A DNA stretch of 64,000 bases, taken from positions 166,994-230,993 of the IMG/VR virus record IMGVR_UViG_3300027733_001253. One strand, given 5' to 3'. Under the pieces are notes generated by a model that saw only the letters and a list, made by a program, of their open reading frames with translations, searched no databases and had not been told where the DNA came from. Below are positions 9,501-15,756 of this stretch, piece by piece (within the stretch, counting starts at the first letter, position 1; the number at the start of each line of letters is the position of its first letter). Made by a program: the position numbers and the translations under genes. Source of the DNA: a virus.

Positions 9501-9908
9501 AGTTAAATTACCGCCTAAACTCCATACACCACCTACACCAGAAAATGTTATTGGGGAAGATATCGTTGTGTTATTGGTAGTTATTGTTCTACCTGCACTT
9601 GTAGAGTTAAATGTTAGAAGACCAGTGATAGACCAAGCAGTAGTGTTAGATAATGTCATAGAACCGGATACTGTCAATGTGGGCGCAGTACCAGTAATAA
9701 GTAAAACCACACCGGCACTAATGGTAATATCTAAGCATGTTAATGCACCTGTCATTGTGACATTATAAGTAGCAGCTTGGTCAAAGAAAACACTATCTGC
9801 GGCTGTCGGAACGCTTGCGCCAGCCGTTCCGCCCGAAGTTGCTGACCAGTTAGTAGTAGCAGTTGTACTCCAAGTTCCTGACCCTCCTACCCAAAATCTA
9901 TTTGCCAT
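3558..9908 (-). CDS. Giant beta-repeat adhesin or tail-fibre-like protein, 2116 aa
   Basis: A 2116-residue protein made almost entirely of Thr, Ser, Gly, Asn, Val and Ile in short beta-strand periods, as in beta-solenoid adhesins and phage fibres. It opens with a WVGGSGTW module (residues about 5-50) common in phage structural proteins, and a diverged copy (YWSLAGGGN) recurs at about 1013. A longer unit, GTGGFSTAMTVTRTF plus a following SSWFTLLNFNGYTG-type stretch, appears at about 201, 1225 and 1762. There is no signal peptide or membrane segment, which argues for a virion component rather than a secreted host protein. AAGAGGAA is a good ribosome site before the ATG. Likely role: receptor binding or capsid/tail decoration. 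Confidence 0.85.
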   Translation of the reverse strand: MANRFWVGGSGTWSTTATTNWSATSGGTAGASVPTAADSVFFDQAATYNVTMTGALTCLDITISAGVVLLITGTAPTLTVSGSMTLSNTTAWSITGLLTFNSTSAGRTITTNNTTISSPITFSGVGGVWSLGGNLTTTSTITTTLTNGTINLNGFDLTTGIFNSQNANTRAITFGSNFIYLVHPTAATTVLNIGNTGITYTGTGGFSTAMTVTRTFTATTTPTVTGGVPLYITSGTSAVTFTASSWFTLLNFNGYTGTASGTIFAKDLTLSSGGTYTGIVLTTYGTGSLNANGSTTGIGALTLGVATPNPTVTTLATNFNCSTYTQSVATATFNINGFTLTCSTTANYNAGTLSINAGTINCTTFQTGDSFTLNSGTINPSVSFVANFGAPSATFTYSPGGTLTAVPTFTQQNGTVVLNQNLTLAQNGTYTFSLVAASGVLTLNNNTLSTGGFVRTVSGANTINFGTSGQILLTGNNMTVWGVTGALITTTGTVSINSTYTGSVGTRTFSFYLVSQFNVAIGSGTGNTMYLASGATDTVTLLGGMNSVDLTGMTFTLSQSSACTIAGPSFIIPATGGTVSPGTGLIEFNGAAVGISVNRAIDNPLSFTSGSVCTLLANLTTGSTRSSTMNSATLRLNGYQLTTGTFAATIASTRTIAFGTTGVINVTGTGTVWNTGTITLLTITGIPVVNVTSTGSTAITVASGALPEAQAISFNFTGGTYALTFLGTAGYTAKNVDFTGFAGSWTLSTDNTIYGNWKYSTGMTVTTAPNSLVFGATIGNTQIMTSNGKTTNTIKLTGGGIVGLADPLTLSSDILVEAGTFNSNNYDISTVRISSYTTTTTRAINLGSSIVTMSGLFRVNTIGLTFNAGTSTIAYTGTNSLTVENGSVIGLTFYNFTNTTMGPSNIGITGKNTFNNLTLPTSTSTSAIYTFANDIIVNGNLTIPTPQSNVNDDNKLVVASATIGNQVKITVNGQISSLTKIFFRDINAQGKWLPWVGDRLGNISNNNNISFTPGRNKYWSLAGGGNATQVAWALTSGGTPAAANYPLPQDTIIIDNNGLNTSASITFNSAIYFTSINMASRTNAFTLGITNGENVYVSGDWTNGSGLTSVTNVGGKINFNNSLPGYVQSITSAGKLFSSQIYINTVGIVRLLDNFDQDSLVGVQGFELTKGTLTLNGFSLNTAQFNSSFTNVRTINFGSTFINVTHPTAGTSVIAMSNATNFSATGTGGFRANMSVTRTFNCGTGGAPTVAPNLFIFTGASIPTISSGSYFNTIDFTGSTCSPATSTVNVVNATLATGVGVFTGLTLNCSSSGTITTNAKTIAAVTLLSGSPQISGTCTCTTFTVNGGTLTAWGGTIVPTGSFIVTTGNVYLSNGGTLTVTTITQNGGGVYLTASFTMTAGTSTYTFNAGTLSIYNTQSNQTLSVGRFISNGTGVRFLQIYGYIRLTNTTAAATAVDMANTTNLIVDYGTFYSPSAGFLTSGTVAQTYTIGTTGGNVNNAISIQWDSGGTAVPTITTGSWFANFNPSAAGAFTILATTINIANSVTLSSAGTWTNCSFNLRGTGTFNSNTKSCATLTLNSVGAYSLAGSGLLCVTYQQTAGSFFCGNNLTCSGTATFSGGSFGISNGTLACTTFTVNGGTHVWAGGNGTLTASVGIVVSAGSFTYSTGTITATPAWTISGTGSVTFNNSYSLTATGTFTLTAGTLILAPGVTLTVGIFTSNASGTRNIQFGDSFTAGNISLAHTTAGQTCIGMTNLTGFTWSGAGGFVSAMTVARTFGAGGTGGATATNAPPLTITGGSAVITFNFPSYWSRLNLTGFAGVGAASLQGGAQNVTGDVVVGASGSYVPGFEFFGGNNTLTTNGKIMGSLTISGGNTTLKDAYTGNATSGLSLTGGNLYTQGFPITTNTFGGTGANVRGIFGTGQIFNITGSGLNQPSQFSGSNLTVSGLILNYSNASAKFVSVGNVGNLTFDSTINIGAGQLTITGNSTATFNNITNSVQPCTLTIATGLGTPTFINFNLRGTAGNLVTINSNVAGTRATIRKASGTVYGDYLSIQDINATGVTGQTNSAPTWYAGPTSTNVSNNTGWIFTRLPIISMGNVSIDASNGGITFGDQPV

Positions 9909-9932
9909 TATTATTCCTCTTTAATACTCTAA

Positions 9933-9940
9933 TATTTATG
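9933..9940 (-). promoter_or_regulatory. Late promoter box CATAAATA
   Basis: On the minus strand CATAAATA lies 24 nt before the ATG of the giant adhesin gene, with an AAGAGGAA ribosome site in between. This is the leadered arrangement also seen at the tail fibre and head genes, and fits high late expression of a structural protein. Confidence 0.5.
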
Positions 9941-9945
9941 TTAAG

Positions 9946-10437
9946 TTAAAAACCTTTATTAGTTATCACTTGGAATGTAATAGTTATTAGTGGTGCGATG
10001 ATGCATAGAGAACCCATGATCCATAATGTTCCCATGATGGCTCTTGCTTTGGCTTCACGGTCTTTTTGCTTCTGTTCTTCTATGCGTCTATCTTCTGCTT
10101 GGCGTTCTTCCATCAATCTCCTGCGTTCAGCTTGCATCTCATAATAGACTTCTGCGTTGCCAGACCAGAATAGTATATCTTTCAGTTCTTTCTCATATTG
10201 CCTCAATGCTCGGGAGTGCATAGCCATTTGTAACGCTTGGGAATTAATTTGAGCATCACTCATCCTGATGCTTTGTACTTTTAATTTGACACTAGCATTA
10301 TGTACCTCATCAGCAGAATTATAGAATTTGCTAAATTCGTTTATGAGGCCGTTTATATCTTTTCCCAATGCAACTGCTTTCTTTATTCCGGCCACTGTTG
10401 CTTGTGCTATCGCAAATGCGGTGAACGGATCGATCAT
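9946..10437 (-). CDS. Coiled-coil protein with C-terminal membrane anchor, 163 aa
   Basis: The N-terminal 60 residues are helical and Ala-rich, residues about 60-130 form a charged coiled coil with many Glu, Gln and Arg, and residues about 135-158 (IMGTLWIMGSLCIIAPLITITF) are a single membrane segment. This layout suggests a tail-anchored protein with its coiled coil in the cytoplasm. No family recognised. It belongs to a run of five minus-strand membrane genes; its start overlaps the upstream gene by ATGA. Confidence 0.65.
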   Translation of the reverse strand: MIDPFTAFAIAQATVAGIKKAVALGKDINGLINEFSKFYNSADEVHNASVKLKVQSIRMSDAQINSQALQMAMHSRALRQYEKELKDILFWSGNAEVYYEMQAERRRLMEERQAEDRRIEEQKQKDREAKARAIMGTLWIMGSLCIIAPLITITFQVITNKGF

Positions 10438-10676
10438 TTTCGTGCATCCTTAGAATTAAGTGATTGTGACTTAGGGGTTGGTGGAGGAGGCGGTGGAGGT
10501 GGCGGAGGTTCTGGGTATTGTACACATACCATTTTATGTTGTACAGGTATCTGTGATTTAAGGTCGGTTAGGCTTCTTTGACAAGTAGCCTCATCTTGAA
10601 AATATCCAATCTGCTGTATAACCGGCGATACAATCCCTGCACTGATTATTGCGATAGACCATACCATGTTAGCCAT
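10434..10676 (-). CDS. Small membrane or secreted protein with polyproline tract, 80 aa
   Basis: The first 20 residues (MANMVWSIAIISAGIVSPVI) form a signal anchor or signal peptide. Two Cys follow, then a run of ten Pro and a basic, Ser/Lys-rich tail. Such a Pro run needs EF-P for efficient translation. No family recognised. The neighbour at 11952 also carries a Pro run, hinting at a shared periplasmic or wall-spanning role, which is inference. Confidence 0.6.
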   Translation of the reverse strand: MANMVWSIAIISAGIVSPVIQQIGYFQDEATCQRSLTDLKSQIPVQHKMVCVQYPEPPPPPPPPPPTPKSQSLNSKDARK

Positions 10677-10686
10677 AAGTATGGCC

Positions 10687-11208
10687 TTACATCCACATCC
10701 AAATGCCTTGGCTCATCAATATTGCACCAATCAATCCTACACCAATGCTAGAGTAAAACATTCCCATACTAACTGCTAAAATACTAGCAGATAATAATAC
10801 GATACTAAGTTGTAATGTTGATCCAGCAAATGTTAACCATGGACTATGTTGTTTTGCCTCATCTCTTTCAGCTTCTAACTTTCTAGCTTTTTCCATGAGT
10901 TCTTTCTTACCTTCATTCTTGACTGGATCGCTCTCATAACGGTCGATCTTAGCAGTCAATTGTTCAACTTTCTTAGTATCTTTGCGGGCGATAGCATCAT
11001 CTCTAGCATTTTCTGCTATAGTCTGTTTGATGCTTTTTGCTTGATAAAAGTTCCAAGTATCGTTAGCTTTGATAGTGTTAGTCAATACACTACCACTGAT
11101 TCCATTAGCAATATATGTGTTAACTGCTAATAATGCTGCTATTACTGTGATAGTCCATCCGGCTCTATCTTTGATGTGTGCCTCTCTCTCGCTGCGTGAT
11201 TCTGCCAT
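10687..11208 (-). CDS. DUF4337-like membrane protein, 173 aa
   Basis: One membrane segment lies at about residues 17-36, then NDTWNFYQAKSIKQ, which is the most characteristic stretch of DUF4337 as I recall it, then a long charged coiled coil (about 60-120), then two further membrane segments (about 125-172). The function of the family is unknown. AAGGAG precedes the ATG. It is part of the membrane-protein cluster 9946-12119. The family call is from memory. Confidence 0.65.
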   Translation of the reverse strand: MAESRSEREAHIKDRAGWTITVIAALLAVNTYIANGISGSVLTNTIKANDTWNFYQAKSIKQTIAENARDDAIARKDTKKVEQLTAKIDRYESDPVKNEGKKELMEKARKLEAERDEAKQHSPWLTFAGSTLQLSIVLLSASILAVSMGMFYSSIGVGLIGAILMSQGIWMWM

Positions 11209-11211
11209 TTT

Positions 11212-11955
11212 TTACTCCTTAATAATTTTTTTAACTGCTGGCTTTTTTACCGGTATCTTTTTAATAACTTTTCTAACCGGTTTTTTATCAACTACTTCTT
11301 TATGCTTGATAACCATCACTAATAAAATCAAACTTAGATTTATGACAATGATCATCGTCCATGCTGCTGTCATATAGAACATATATTCTGATTGTAATCT
11401 GCTTACCACCATCACATAGAATTCATCCGTAGTGACAACGATCTCTTTCTTGTATTTTTTGTAATCATCTCCAAACATCAACATCTGTGCTTCTGTGTAA
11501 TGGTGCATCATTATGTCAAAATTCAATTCAGGCTTACCCTTATCTATCCATGCGAACGCTTCAACTTCTAGTTTAGCGAGATTGTTGCTTAGTTGTTCTG
11601 CTTTTAATAACTGATCTAATTCGGTCTGTAAAAACGGTACTTCTTTTACTCTGTCTTTGAATGATTTTGTCACACCCTTATCATCCGCTACTTCTCCGTT
11701 TCGGATTTTAAGCACATTATTGAATTCTGTTCTCCATTGTTCATTCTTGGTCGTCACGAAAAATCTAGCATAATTAGTCAAATCATCTGACGATTTAGCC
11801 ATAGTGCGAGTGAGAGAAGCAGCATGATTTAGTGTGGTTAGTTGCGTTTCTGCACTTTTGAAACAACTAAGAACAGCCAAACTGCTTACAAATATAACCC
11901 CTGCAATAACATATGGAGTTCTCTTAAATTCTAAAATTTTATCTAATATTTTCAT
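11212..11955 (-). CDS. Sensor-kinase-like periplasmic sensing domain without kinase, 247 aa
   Basis: TM1 at about 15-32, a helical periplasmic part at 33-190, TM2 at 192-216, then a Lys/Val/Pro tail instead of any catalytic domain. The region SSDDLTNYARFFVTTKNEQW followed by IRNGE closely resembles the N-terminal sensing region of bacterial histidine kinases and chemoreceptors (SDDLTRxARxYVxTGD...ILDIRNG). HAMP, HisKA and HATPase parts are absent. It may act as a dominant-negative partner of a host sensor or as a membrane scaffold; both are inference. It overlaps the upstream 55-residue gene by ATGA. Confidence 0.7.
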   Translation of the reverse strand: MKILDKILEFKRTPYVIAGVIFVSSLAVLSCFKSAETQLTTLNHAASLTRTMAKSSDDLTNYARFFVTTKNEQWRTEFNNVLKIRNGEVADDKGVTKSFKDRVKEVPFLQTELDQLLKAEQLSNNLAKLEVEAFAWIDKGKPELNFDIMMHHYTEAQMLMFGDDYKKYKKEIVVTTDEFYVMVVSRLQSEYMFYMTAAWTMIIVINLSLILLVMVIKHKEVVDKKPVRKVIKKIPVKKPAVKKIIKE

Positions 11956-12119
11956 GTTAATGCTTTCATTATTAATCCTAGTGCTTGCTTTACTTCTGCT
12001 TGGTAATTAGTTAGGATAACCATACCTACACCTAAGGCAGCGGTCGGGAAACTCTTTACTGATGGAGGGGGAGGCGGCTCGACTACTTTTCGCCTAGTAG
12101 TAACTTTTTTTGTTACCAT
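11952..12119 (-). CDS. Small Pro-rich protein, 55 aa
   Basis: A short gene with a strong ribosome site (AAGGAGTACAAAA then ATG). The product begins with a basic segment (MVTKKVTTRRKVV), continues with EPPPPPSVKSFP, then a mildly hydrophobic helix (ALGVGMVIL). It is the first gene of the minus-strand membrane cluster and is coupled to the sensor-domain gene by ATGA. No family recognised. Confidence 0.6.
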   Translation of the reverse strand: MVTKKVTTRRKVVEPPPPPSVKSFPTAALGVGMVILTNYQAEVKQALGLIMKALT

Positions 12120-12158
12120 TTTTGTACTCCTTATTATTGTTATTATTGTTGTACTATG

Positions 12159-12166
12159 TATTTAGC
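12159..12166 (-). promoter_or_regulatory. Possible late promoter box GCTAAATA
   Basis: On the minus strand GCTAAATA lies 39 nt before the first gene of the 12119-9946 membrane cluster. It matches the box at six of eight positions (TAAATA core). Weak on its own. Confidence 0.25.
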
Positions 12167-12191
12167 TATAAAATCGTTCCTATACTGTACA

Positions 12192-12199
12192 GATAAATA
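12192..12199 (+). promoter_or_regulatory. Late promoter box GATAAATA
   Basis: GATAAATA ends 5 nt before the ATG at 12205. With the T4 late spacing, transcription would begin on that ATG, giving a leaderless mRNA. A TATACT about 10 nt upstream (12181-12186) could add a sigma-70-type start. Confidence 0.5.
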
Positions 12200-12204
12200 T
12201 AATG

Positions 12205-12777
12205 ATGCGTATACGAGAATTATTAGAAGAAATTGAGTCTGAACCAGAAGCAAAGATGCCACATCTATACCTAGATATGGATGGAGTTCAAGCAGATTTC
12301 TTTGGCGCCTGGGCTGGAAAGCATGGGGTTTCTAGTTACAAAGAGATTCCAAGACGAGAAGAAGATATACAAGCATTAGCAACAAGTAGCCCGGAACAAG
12401 TTTATCAGTTTTTTAGAGACTTAAAGCCACTAACAGGTGGTATGCGTATTGTAATGTGGCTAAATGATAATAAAATCCCGTTCACCGTATTGTCTGCTCC
12501 GTTGCGCGGTCCGTATGCGAAGGCTAGCATAGAAGCTAAAAAAGATTGGCTAGACCAATATAACCCGGGAACTAGTGGTAGTGCAATATTCACTGGTGCA
12601 AAGTACAAACATGCATTAAATGGTGGCATCCCAAATGTACTAGTAGATGATTATGGCAAATATTTAGATGCATGGAGTAGTGCAGGTGGCATTGCAGTAA
12701 AGCATGAAGATAGTACTGTTGCTCAAACTATCCAAGAACTTGAAAAGATTTACGGACCATTCATCCATAAAACTTGA
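12205..12777 (+). CDS. HAD-fold 5'(3')-deoxyribonucleotidase-like phosphatase, 190 aa
   Basis: HAD-superfamily hydrolase: the nucleophile motif I appears as LDMDGVQADF early in the chain, followed by a cap helix, a motif II-like LSAP and a C-terminal VDD acidic pair. The sequence and length fit the 5'-nucleotidase NT5C/YorS type that removes phosphate from deoxynucleoside monophosphates, though substrate is not proven. Two ATGs are adjacent (12202 and 12205). I prefer 12205 because it lies 5 nt after a late box and gives MRIRELLEEIE, an N-terminal peptide of the kind shared by several probable head proteins here. Confidence 0.75.
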   Translation: MRIRELLEEIESEPEAKMPHLYLDMDGVQADFFGAWAGKHGVSSYKEIPRREEDIQALATSSPEQVYQFFRDLKPLTGGMRIVMWLNDNKIPFTVLSAPLRGPYAKASIEAKKDWLDQYNPGTSGSAIFTGAKYKHALNGGIPNVLVDDYGKYLDAWSSAGGIAVKHEDSTVAQTIQELEKIYGPFIHKT

Positions 12778-12803
12778 TTAGTAATCAACAAATACATTAT
12801 ACT
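12774..12803 (+). promoter_or_regulatory. Sigma-70-like promoter
   Basis: TTGATT at 12774-12779, 18-nt spacer, TATACT at 12798-12803. The ATG of the AbrB-like gene begins 7 nt after the last base of the -10, exactly where transcription would start, so the mRNA should be leaderless. Confidence 0.5.
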
Positions 12804-12809
12804 AGACAC

Positions 12810-12998
12810 ATGGCTAGACCTAATCCTGGACAAGAAAGAATGCGTTATGAAGTAATAACGCAACCAAATCCTGACAATGACGATGACTTATTATTACCTA
12901 TCCCACAAGCATTGCTTGACCAAATGGGCTGGAAAGAGGGAGATAATATTGAAGTTGGATTAGATGAAGAAGGCCGTTATATATTAAAGAAAACATGA
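12810..12998 (+). CDS. AbrB/MazE-like small DNA-binding protein, 62 aa
   Basis: The last 45 residues fit a SpoVT/AbrB swapped-hairpin fold: LLLPIPQALLDQMGWKEGD followed by IEVGLDEEGRYILKK, the classic pattern of strand, helix, W-x-x-GD turn and strand. Such domains bind operators or serve as antitoxins. I see no toxin gene beside it, so a transcription-regulator role is more likely. The frame is open from TTG 12774, but ATG 12810 fits the promoter. ATG 12840 is another option. Confidence 0.65.
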   Translation: MARPNPGQERMRYEVITQPNPDNDDDLLLPIPQALLDQMGWKEGDNIEVGLDEEGRYILKKT

Positions 12999-13390
12999 AT
13001 AATAGTTCAATCTATCCACCAACACAACAAGTTTATACAACCACAGGTACTAGTATAAATATAAATCCAATAAATCCAATAACTACAGGAACTGGCGGAC
13101 AATTTCTAGTTAATAATGGCACAAGTCCAGTCTGGACTGACACTATTAGTCATCAACCTACTGGTACTTTACAAGTTAAAGGTGATGCTGTTTTTGAGGG
13201 TGATATTAAAGTCAAGGGCAAAAGCCTAGATAAGACCTTGACTAAGATAGAAGAACGGTTAGCGATACTACATCCCAACGAAAAACTAGAGGTAAAGTGG
13301 AAAAAATTGCGAGAATTGCGTAAGCAATATATGGAATTAGAAGCCGACATTCTGGAAAAAGAAAAGATTGTTGAAATACTGAAAAGATGA
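12995..13390 (+). CDS. Probable virion structural protein with C-terminal coiled coil, 131 aa
   Basis: The N-terminal half is Thr/Asn/Pro-rich (GTSININPINPITTGTGG), followed by a short beta stretch with GDAVFEGDIKVKGKSL, typical of phage tail or baseplate-associated proteins. The C-terminal half is a charged coiled coil ending in EKEKIVEILKR. The protein at 48125 has the same design (beta start, coiled-coil end). ATG overlaps the upstream stop. Role inferred from composition. Confidence 0.6.
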   Translation: MNNSSIYPPTQQVYTTTGTSININPINPITTGTGGQFLVNNGTSPVWTDTISHQPTGTLQVKGDAVFEGDIKVKGKSLDKTLTKIEERLAILHPNEKLEVKWKKLRELRKQYMELEADILEKEKIVEILKR

Positions 13391-13393
13391 CGG

Positions 13394-13422
13394 TTGACAA
13401 TAAATGATTTTTGTATTATAAT
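13394..13422 (+). promoter_or_regulatory. Strong sigma-70-like promoter
   Basis: TTGACA at 13394-13399, 17-nt spacer, TATAAT at 13417-13422: consensus at both hexamers. It should drive the operon of the 132-residue protein and IF-1. The expected start at about 13429 leaves a leader of about 23 nt without a clear ribosome site. Confidence 0.8.
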
Positions 13423-13451
13423 ATACTCATATTAACTATGTTTATATCCGT

Positions 13452-13850
13452 ATGACTATGCATCTAGCACATCCCTCCCTATCGATGGGTGGTAAACGCA
13501 AGGGCAAAATTAAGTTTCGCAATGCAGAGGAAGCACGGAAGCACCGTGAACTAGAATCTGACTGGCACGACCTACAGAAAAAGTGGGGAGTTGAACAGGA
13601 AACAAAGAGACAAAAACGAGCGATGGCAGCAGAACCATTGGTCTATTCACTTAGTACACCGATCGGTCGTACCAACACACATCACATCAAGAGTTTGGAT
13701 ACTGGACATTCTGGTCCCGTGTCTAGCAAGCCAGCACCAAAATACACAGGAACAAAGATTCTTGGTATTGGTACTATGCACAAGAGTAATGCTGTTCCTG
13801 TCTTTAGCGATGAGGAAGCTAGAGATATCAGCACAATGCGCCGCAACTAA
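13452..13850 (+). CDS. Conserved phage protein of unknown function, 132 aa
   Basis: A basic protein with the pattern LSMGGKRKGKIKF, a Glu/Arg-rich helix containing WGVEQETKRQKRAM, then AEPLVYSLSTPIGR and ILGIGTMHKSNAVPVFSDEEARDISTMRR. I recall this overall pattern from many unrelated tailed phages, always of unknown function. A second ATG at 13458 gives MHLAHPSLSM and may be the true start. It is driven by a consensus sigma-70 promoter and followed by IF-1, so it is probably expressed early. Confidence 0.75.
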   Translation: MTMHLAHPSLSMGGKRKGKIKFRNAEEARKHRELESDWHDLQKKWGVEQETKRQKRAMAAEPLVYSLSTPIGRTNTHHIKSLDTGHSGPVSSKPAPKYTGTKILGIGTMHKSNAVPVFSDEEARDISTMRRN

Positions 13851-13869
13851 AGGAGTTTAATAAACTAAA

Positions 13870-14085
13870 ATGGCAAAAGAAGAGGGAATCAAGATGGACG
13901 GTAAGGTGATCGATGTATTACCCAATGCTATGTTCAAAGTACAGATGAATCCAAGTAATGTGATTACTGGTTACATCAGTGGTCGTATGCGTAAGAACGA
14001 CATTAAAATATTGCTCGGAGACACGGTGGAAGTAGAATTCTCACCCTACGACCTATCTAAAGGACGCATTACTCGGCGCAGGTAA
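13870..14085 (+). CDS. infA: Translation initiation factor IF-1
   Basis: A 71-residue S1/OB-fold protein that aligns with bacterial IF-1 over its whole length: MAKEEGIKMDGKVIDVLPNA, then MFKVQ, GYISGRMRKNDIKILLGD, VEVEFSPYDLSKGRI and a basic end. E. coli IF-1 has MAKEDNIEMQGTVLETLPN, SGKMRKNYIRILTGD and ELTPYDLSKGRI in the same places. IF-1 binds the ribosomal A site with IF-2 and IF-3 during initiation. AAAGGAG (13850-13856) precedes the ATG by 13 nt. A phage copy would compete with or replace host IF-1. Confidence 0.95.
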   Translation: MAKEEGIKMDGKVIDVLPNAMFKVQMNPSNVITGYISGRMRKNDIKILLGDTVEVEFSPYDLSKGRITRRR

Positions 14086-14092
14086 CAATACG

Positions 14093-14100
14093 CATAAATA
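14093..14100 (+). promoter_or_regulatory. Late promoter box CATAAATA
   Basis: CATAAATA ends 6 nt before the ATG of the superoxide dismutase gene at 14107, with no ribosome site in between. This is the leaderless arrangement. Confidence 0.5.
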
Positions 14101-14106
14101 CATGTT

Positions 14107-14661
14107 ATGCGTGACATTATTACATTGCTTGAGGAAAAGAGTAAGCCTCAAGACATAGAAATCATACCCTTAAACTTCACTCCGGCTGAAGTCAGTCCTG
14201 TACTATCCAAAGACACATTGGATTTGCACTATGGGAAACTAGCCCACGGGTATGCTGAACGATACAATAATAAAGAGGGTGATAGAGATTTCAACTATGC
14301 AGGCGCTTTCCTGCATAATACATTATTCCCGCAGTTCCGTGAAGTGAGAAACAATAACAAGCCCAACGGCCCTATGATGGGATTCGTTAATAAACATTAC
14401 GGTGATTATGATAACATGAAGTCTGAGTTTGAGATTGAGGCCATGAAGATACAGGGTAGTGGTTGGATATACTTAGCTACAGACGGCAAGATTAAAACGA
14501 TAGTAAATCATCAAGTACGCAATGACATATTGTTATTGATTGACTGGTGGGAACATGCTTTCATATTAGATTACGGCAGTGATAAGAAAAAGTACATCAA
14601 AGAACAGTGGAAAATCATAAACTGGAATGTGATTAATACCCGTTGGGGTAAGAGTCTATGA
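14107..14661 (+). CDS. Fe/Mn superoxide dismutase-like protein with N-terminal extension
   Basis: Fe/Mn-SOD fold. All four metal ligands are in place: H41 (LHYGKLAHGY), H70 (FNYAGAFLHNTLF), D146 and H150 (DWWEHAF), followed by LDYGSDKKKYIKEQW and INW as in true SODs; GSGWIYL is also kept. It should convert superoxide to peroxide and oxygen. Compared with E. coli FeSOD (first ligand H26) it has about 15 extra N-terminal residues, MRDIITLLEEKSKPQ, which resemble the capsid-targeting-like peptide of other proteins here. The chain is slightly shorter elsewhere (184 aa). Coupled downstream to the kinase-like gene. Confidence 0.88.
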   Translation: MRDIITLLEEKSKPQDIEIIPLNFTPAEVSPVLSKDTLDLHYGKLAHGYAERYNNKEGDRDFNYAGAFLHNTLFPQFREVRNNNKPNGPMMGFVNKHYGDYDNMKSEFEIEAMKIQGSGWIYLATDGKIKTIVNHQVRNDILLLIDWWEHAFILDYGSDKKKYIKEQWKIINWNVINTRWGKSL

Positions 14662-15755
14662 GAGCCACAGAATTTATAACCGAAGTATTTACTAGCAATG
14701 TCTCTAGTGAAGTAGTTAGAGCAACTCCAGACTTATACACCACTAAGGCTACGATAGGTGGTCGTGTTATTGTTTTTAATGCTTCACAGTATGACGATGA
14801 TGAAGGTAAATCAGTATGGGAAATAGACTTTACTGAATATGAAAAGGACGGAACTGGTACAACTTTTAGAAAGACTGGTTCTGGTAATGAATTACAAGTA
14901 TTCTCATTTGTCATTGAGTCAATCAAAGATTTGATTTCTAGCTATCATCCTGATCAACTTACATTCACTTCACACAAAGCAGATGACAATAGAACTAAAT
15001 TATACCAGCGTATGTTGAATAGAATCAAAGTACCCGGTTACCATGCGGCACCTATTGATTCAGGTGAGTATGATGACTACTTCAAGATTGTCAAAGATAA
15101 TTTGGATGAAGCTGAAGTAGCTACTAAGAATAGCAATGAGATTTGGAAACAACTAAGAGCGGCTGGATATCATCATGTTGGCAGCGGTGCTGATGCTACT
15201 GTTTTTGCCAAAGATGATAGTCATGTGATCAAGATATTGATGCCAGAGGATGCGGGTAGCAAAGCTGAACAAGTATTTCGTAAGTTTTATGAGTTTTCAA
15301 TGAGTCATCAAGATTTACCATGCGTTCCTAGATTCAATGAAGTGAACACCATCGATATCAATGGCAAAGACTACACTCAGATTGAGATGGAGAGATTATC
15401 CCCTATAGAAAAAGGTGGTTTCTTACAAGGTATGGTTTGGTTATTAAGTGATTATGTTAGTGGAAATAAACCATGGTCAACTGTGGAAAGCGAATTAACA
15501 AATGGACACCCGTGGTATTTTTTTAGTCCAAACTATTCTGGTACTTTTGCTAGAACATGGCAAAGTATACTAGAAAATCCTGCAAGTAAAAAAACTTACA
15601 GTATGTATAAACAGCTATATACTGTGATGCAGTTATTATATAGTACAGGAAATATCAATAAATTTGGATGGGATTTGCATACGGCAAATGTCATGCAACG
15701 AAGTAACGGACAACCGGTTATCATTGATCCGTGGTTTAGCGAAGGAACATCATAA
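14658..15755 (+). CDS. Protein-kinase-fold protein with probable capsid-targeting N terminus, 365 aa
   Basis: The C-terminal part has kinase-fold signatures: a Gly-rich loop GSGADATVF at 175-183, VIKI with the likely ATP Lys K192, a catalytic-loop-like GWDLHTAN at 337-344 (D339, N344) and IIDPW with D357 in place of DFG. The first 150 residues are a separate alpha/beta domain of unknown role. The N terminus [11 protein letters not shown] is very close to the T4 internal-protein targeting peptide. The lobe after D357 is almost absent, so it resembles small atypical kinases (RIO/aminoglycoside type) more than full Ser/Thr kinases. Target unknown. Confidence 0.7.
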   Translation: MRATEFITEVFTSNVSSEVVRATPDLYTTKATIGGRVIVFNASQYDDDEGKSVWEIDFTEYEKDGTGTTFRKTGSGNELQVFSFVIESIKDLISSYHPDQLTFTSHKADDNRTKLYQRMLNRIKVPGYHAAPIDSGEYDDYFKIVKDNLDEAEVATKNSNEIWKQLRAAGYHHVGSGADATVFAKDDSHVIKILMPEDAGSKAEQVFRKFYEFSMSHQDLPCVPRFNEVNTIDINGKDYTQIEMERLSPIEKGGFLQGMVWLLSDYVSGNKPWSTVESELTNGHPWYFFSPNYSGTFARTWQSILENPASKKTYSMYKQLYTVMQLLYSTGNINKFGWDLHTANVMQRSNGQPVIIDPWFSEGTS

Positions 15756-15756
15756 T

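Noticed and set aside
5209-9768. Several plus-strand open frames of 70-100 codons inside the giant adhesin gene (for example 5209-5496, 5788-6102, 9481-9768)
   Set aside because: They are antisense readings of Thr/Gly/Ser/Asn repeats, rich in Val, Pro and Leu, without ribosome sites. They are shadows of the repeat code.
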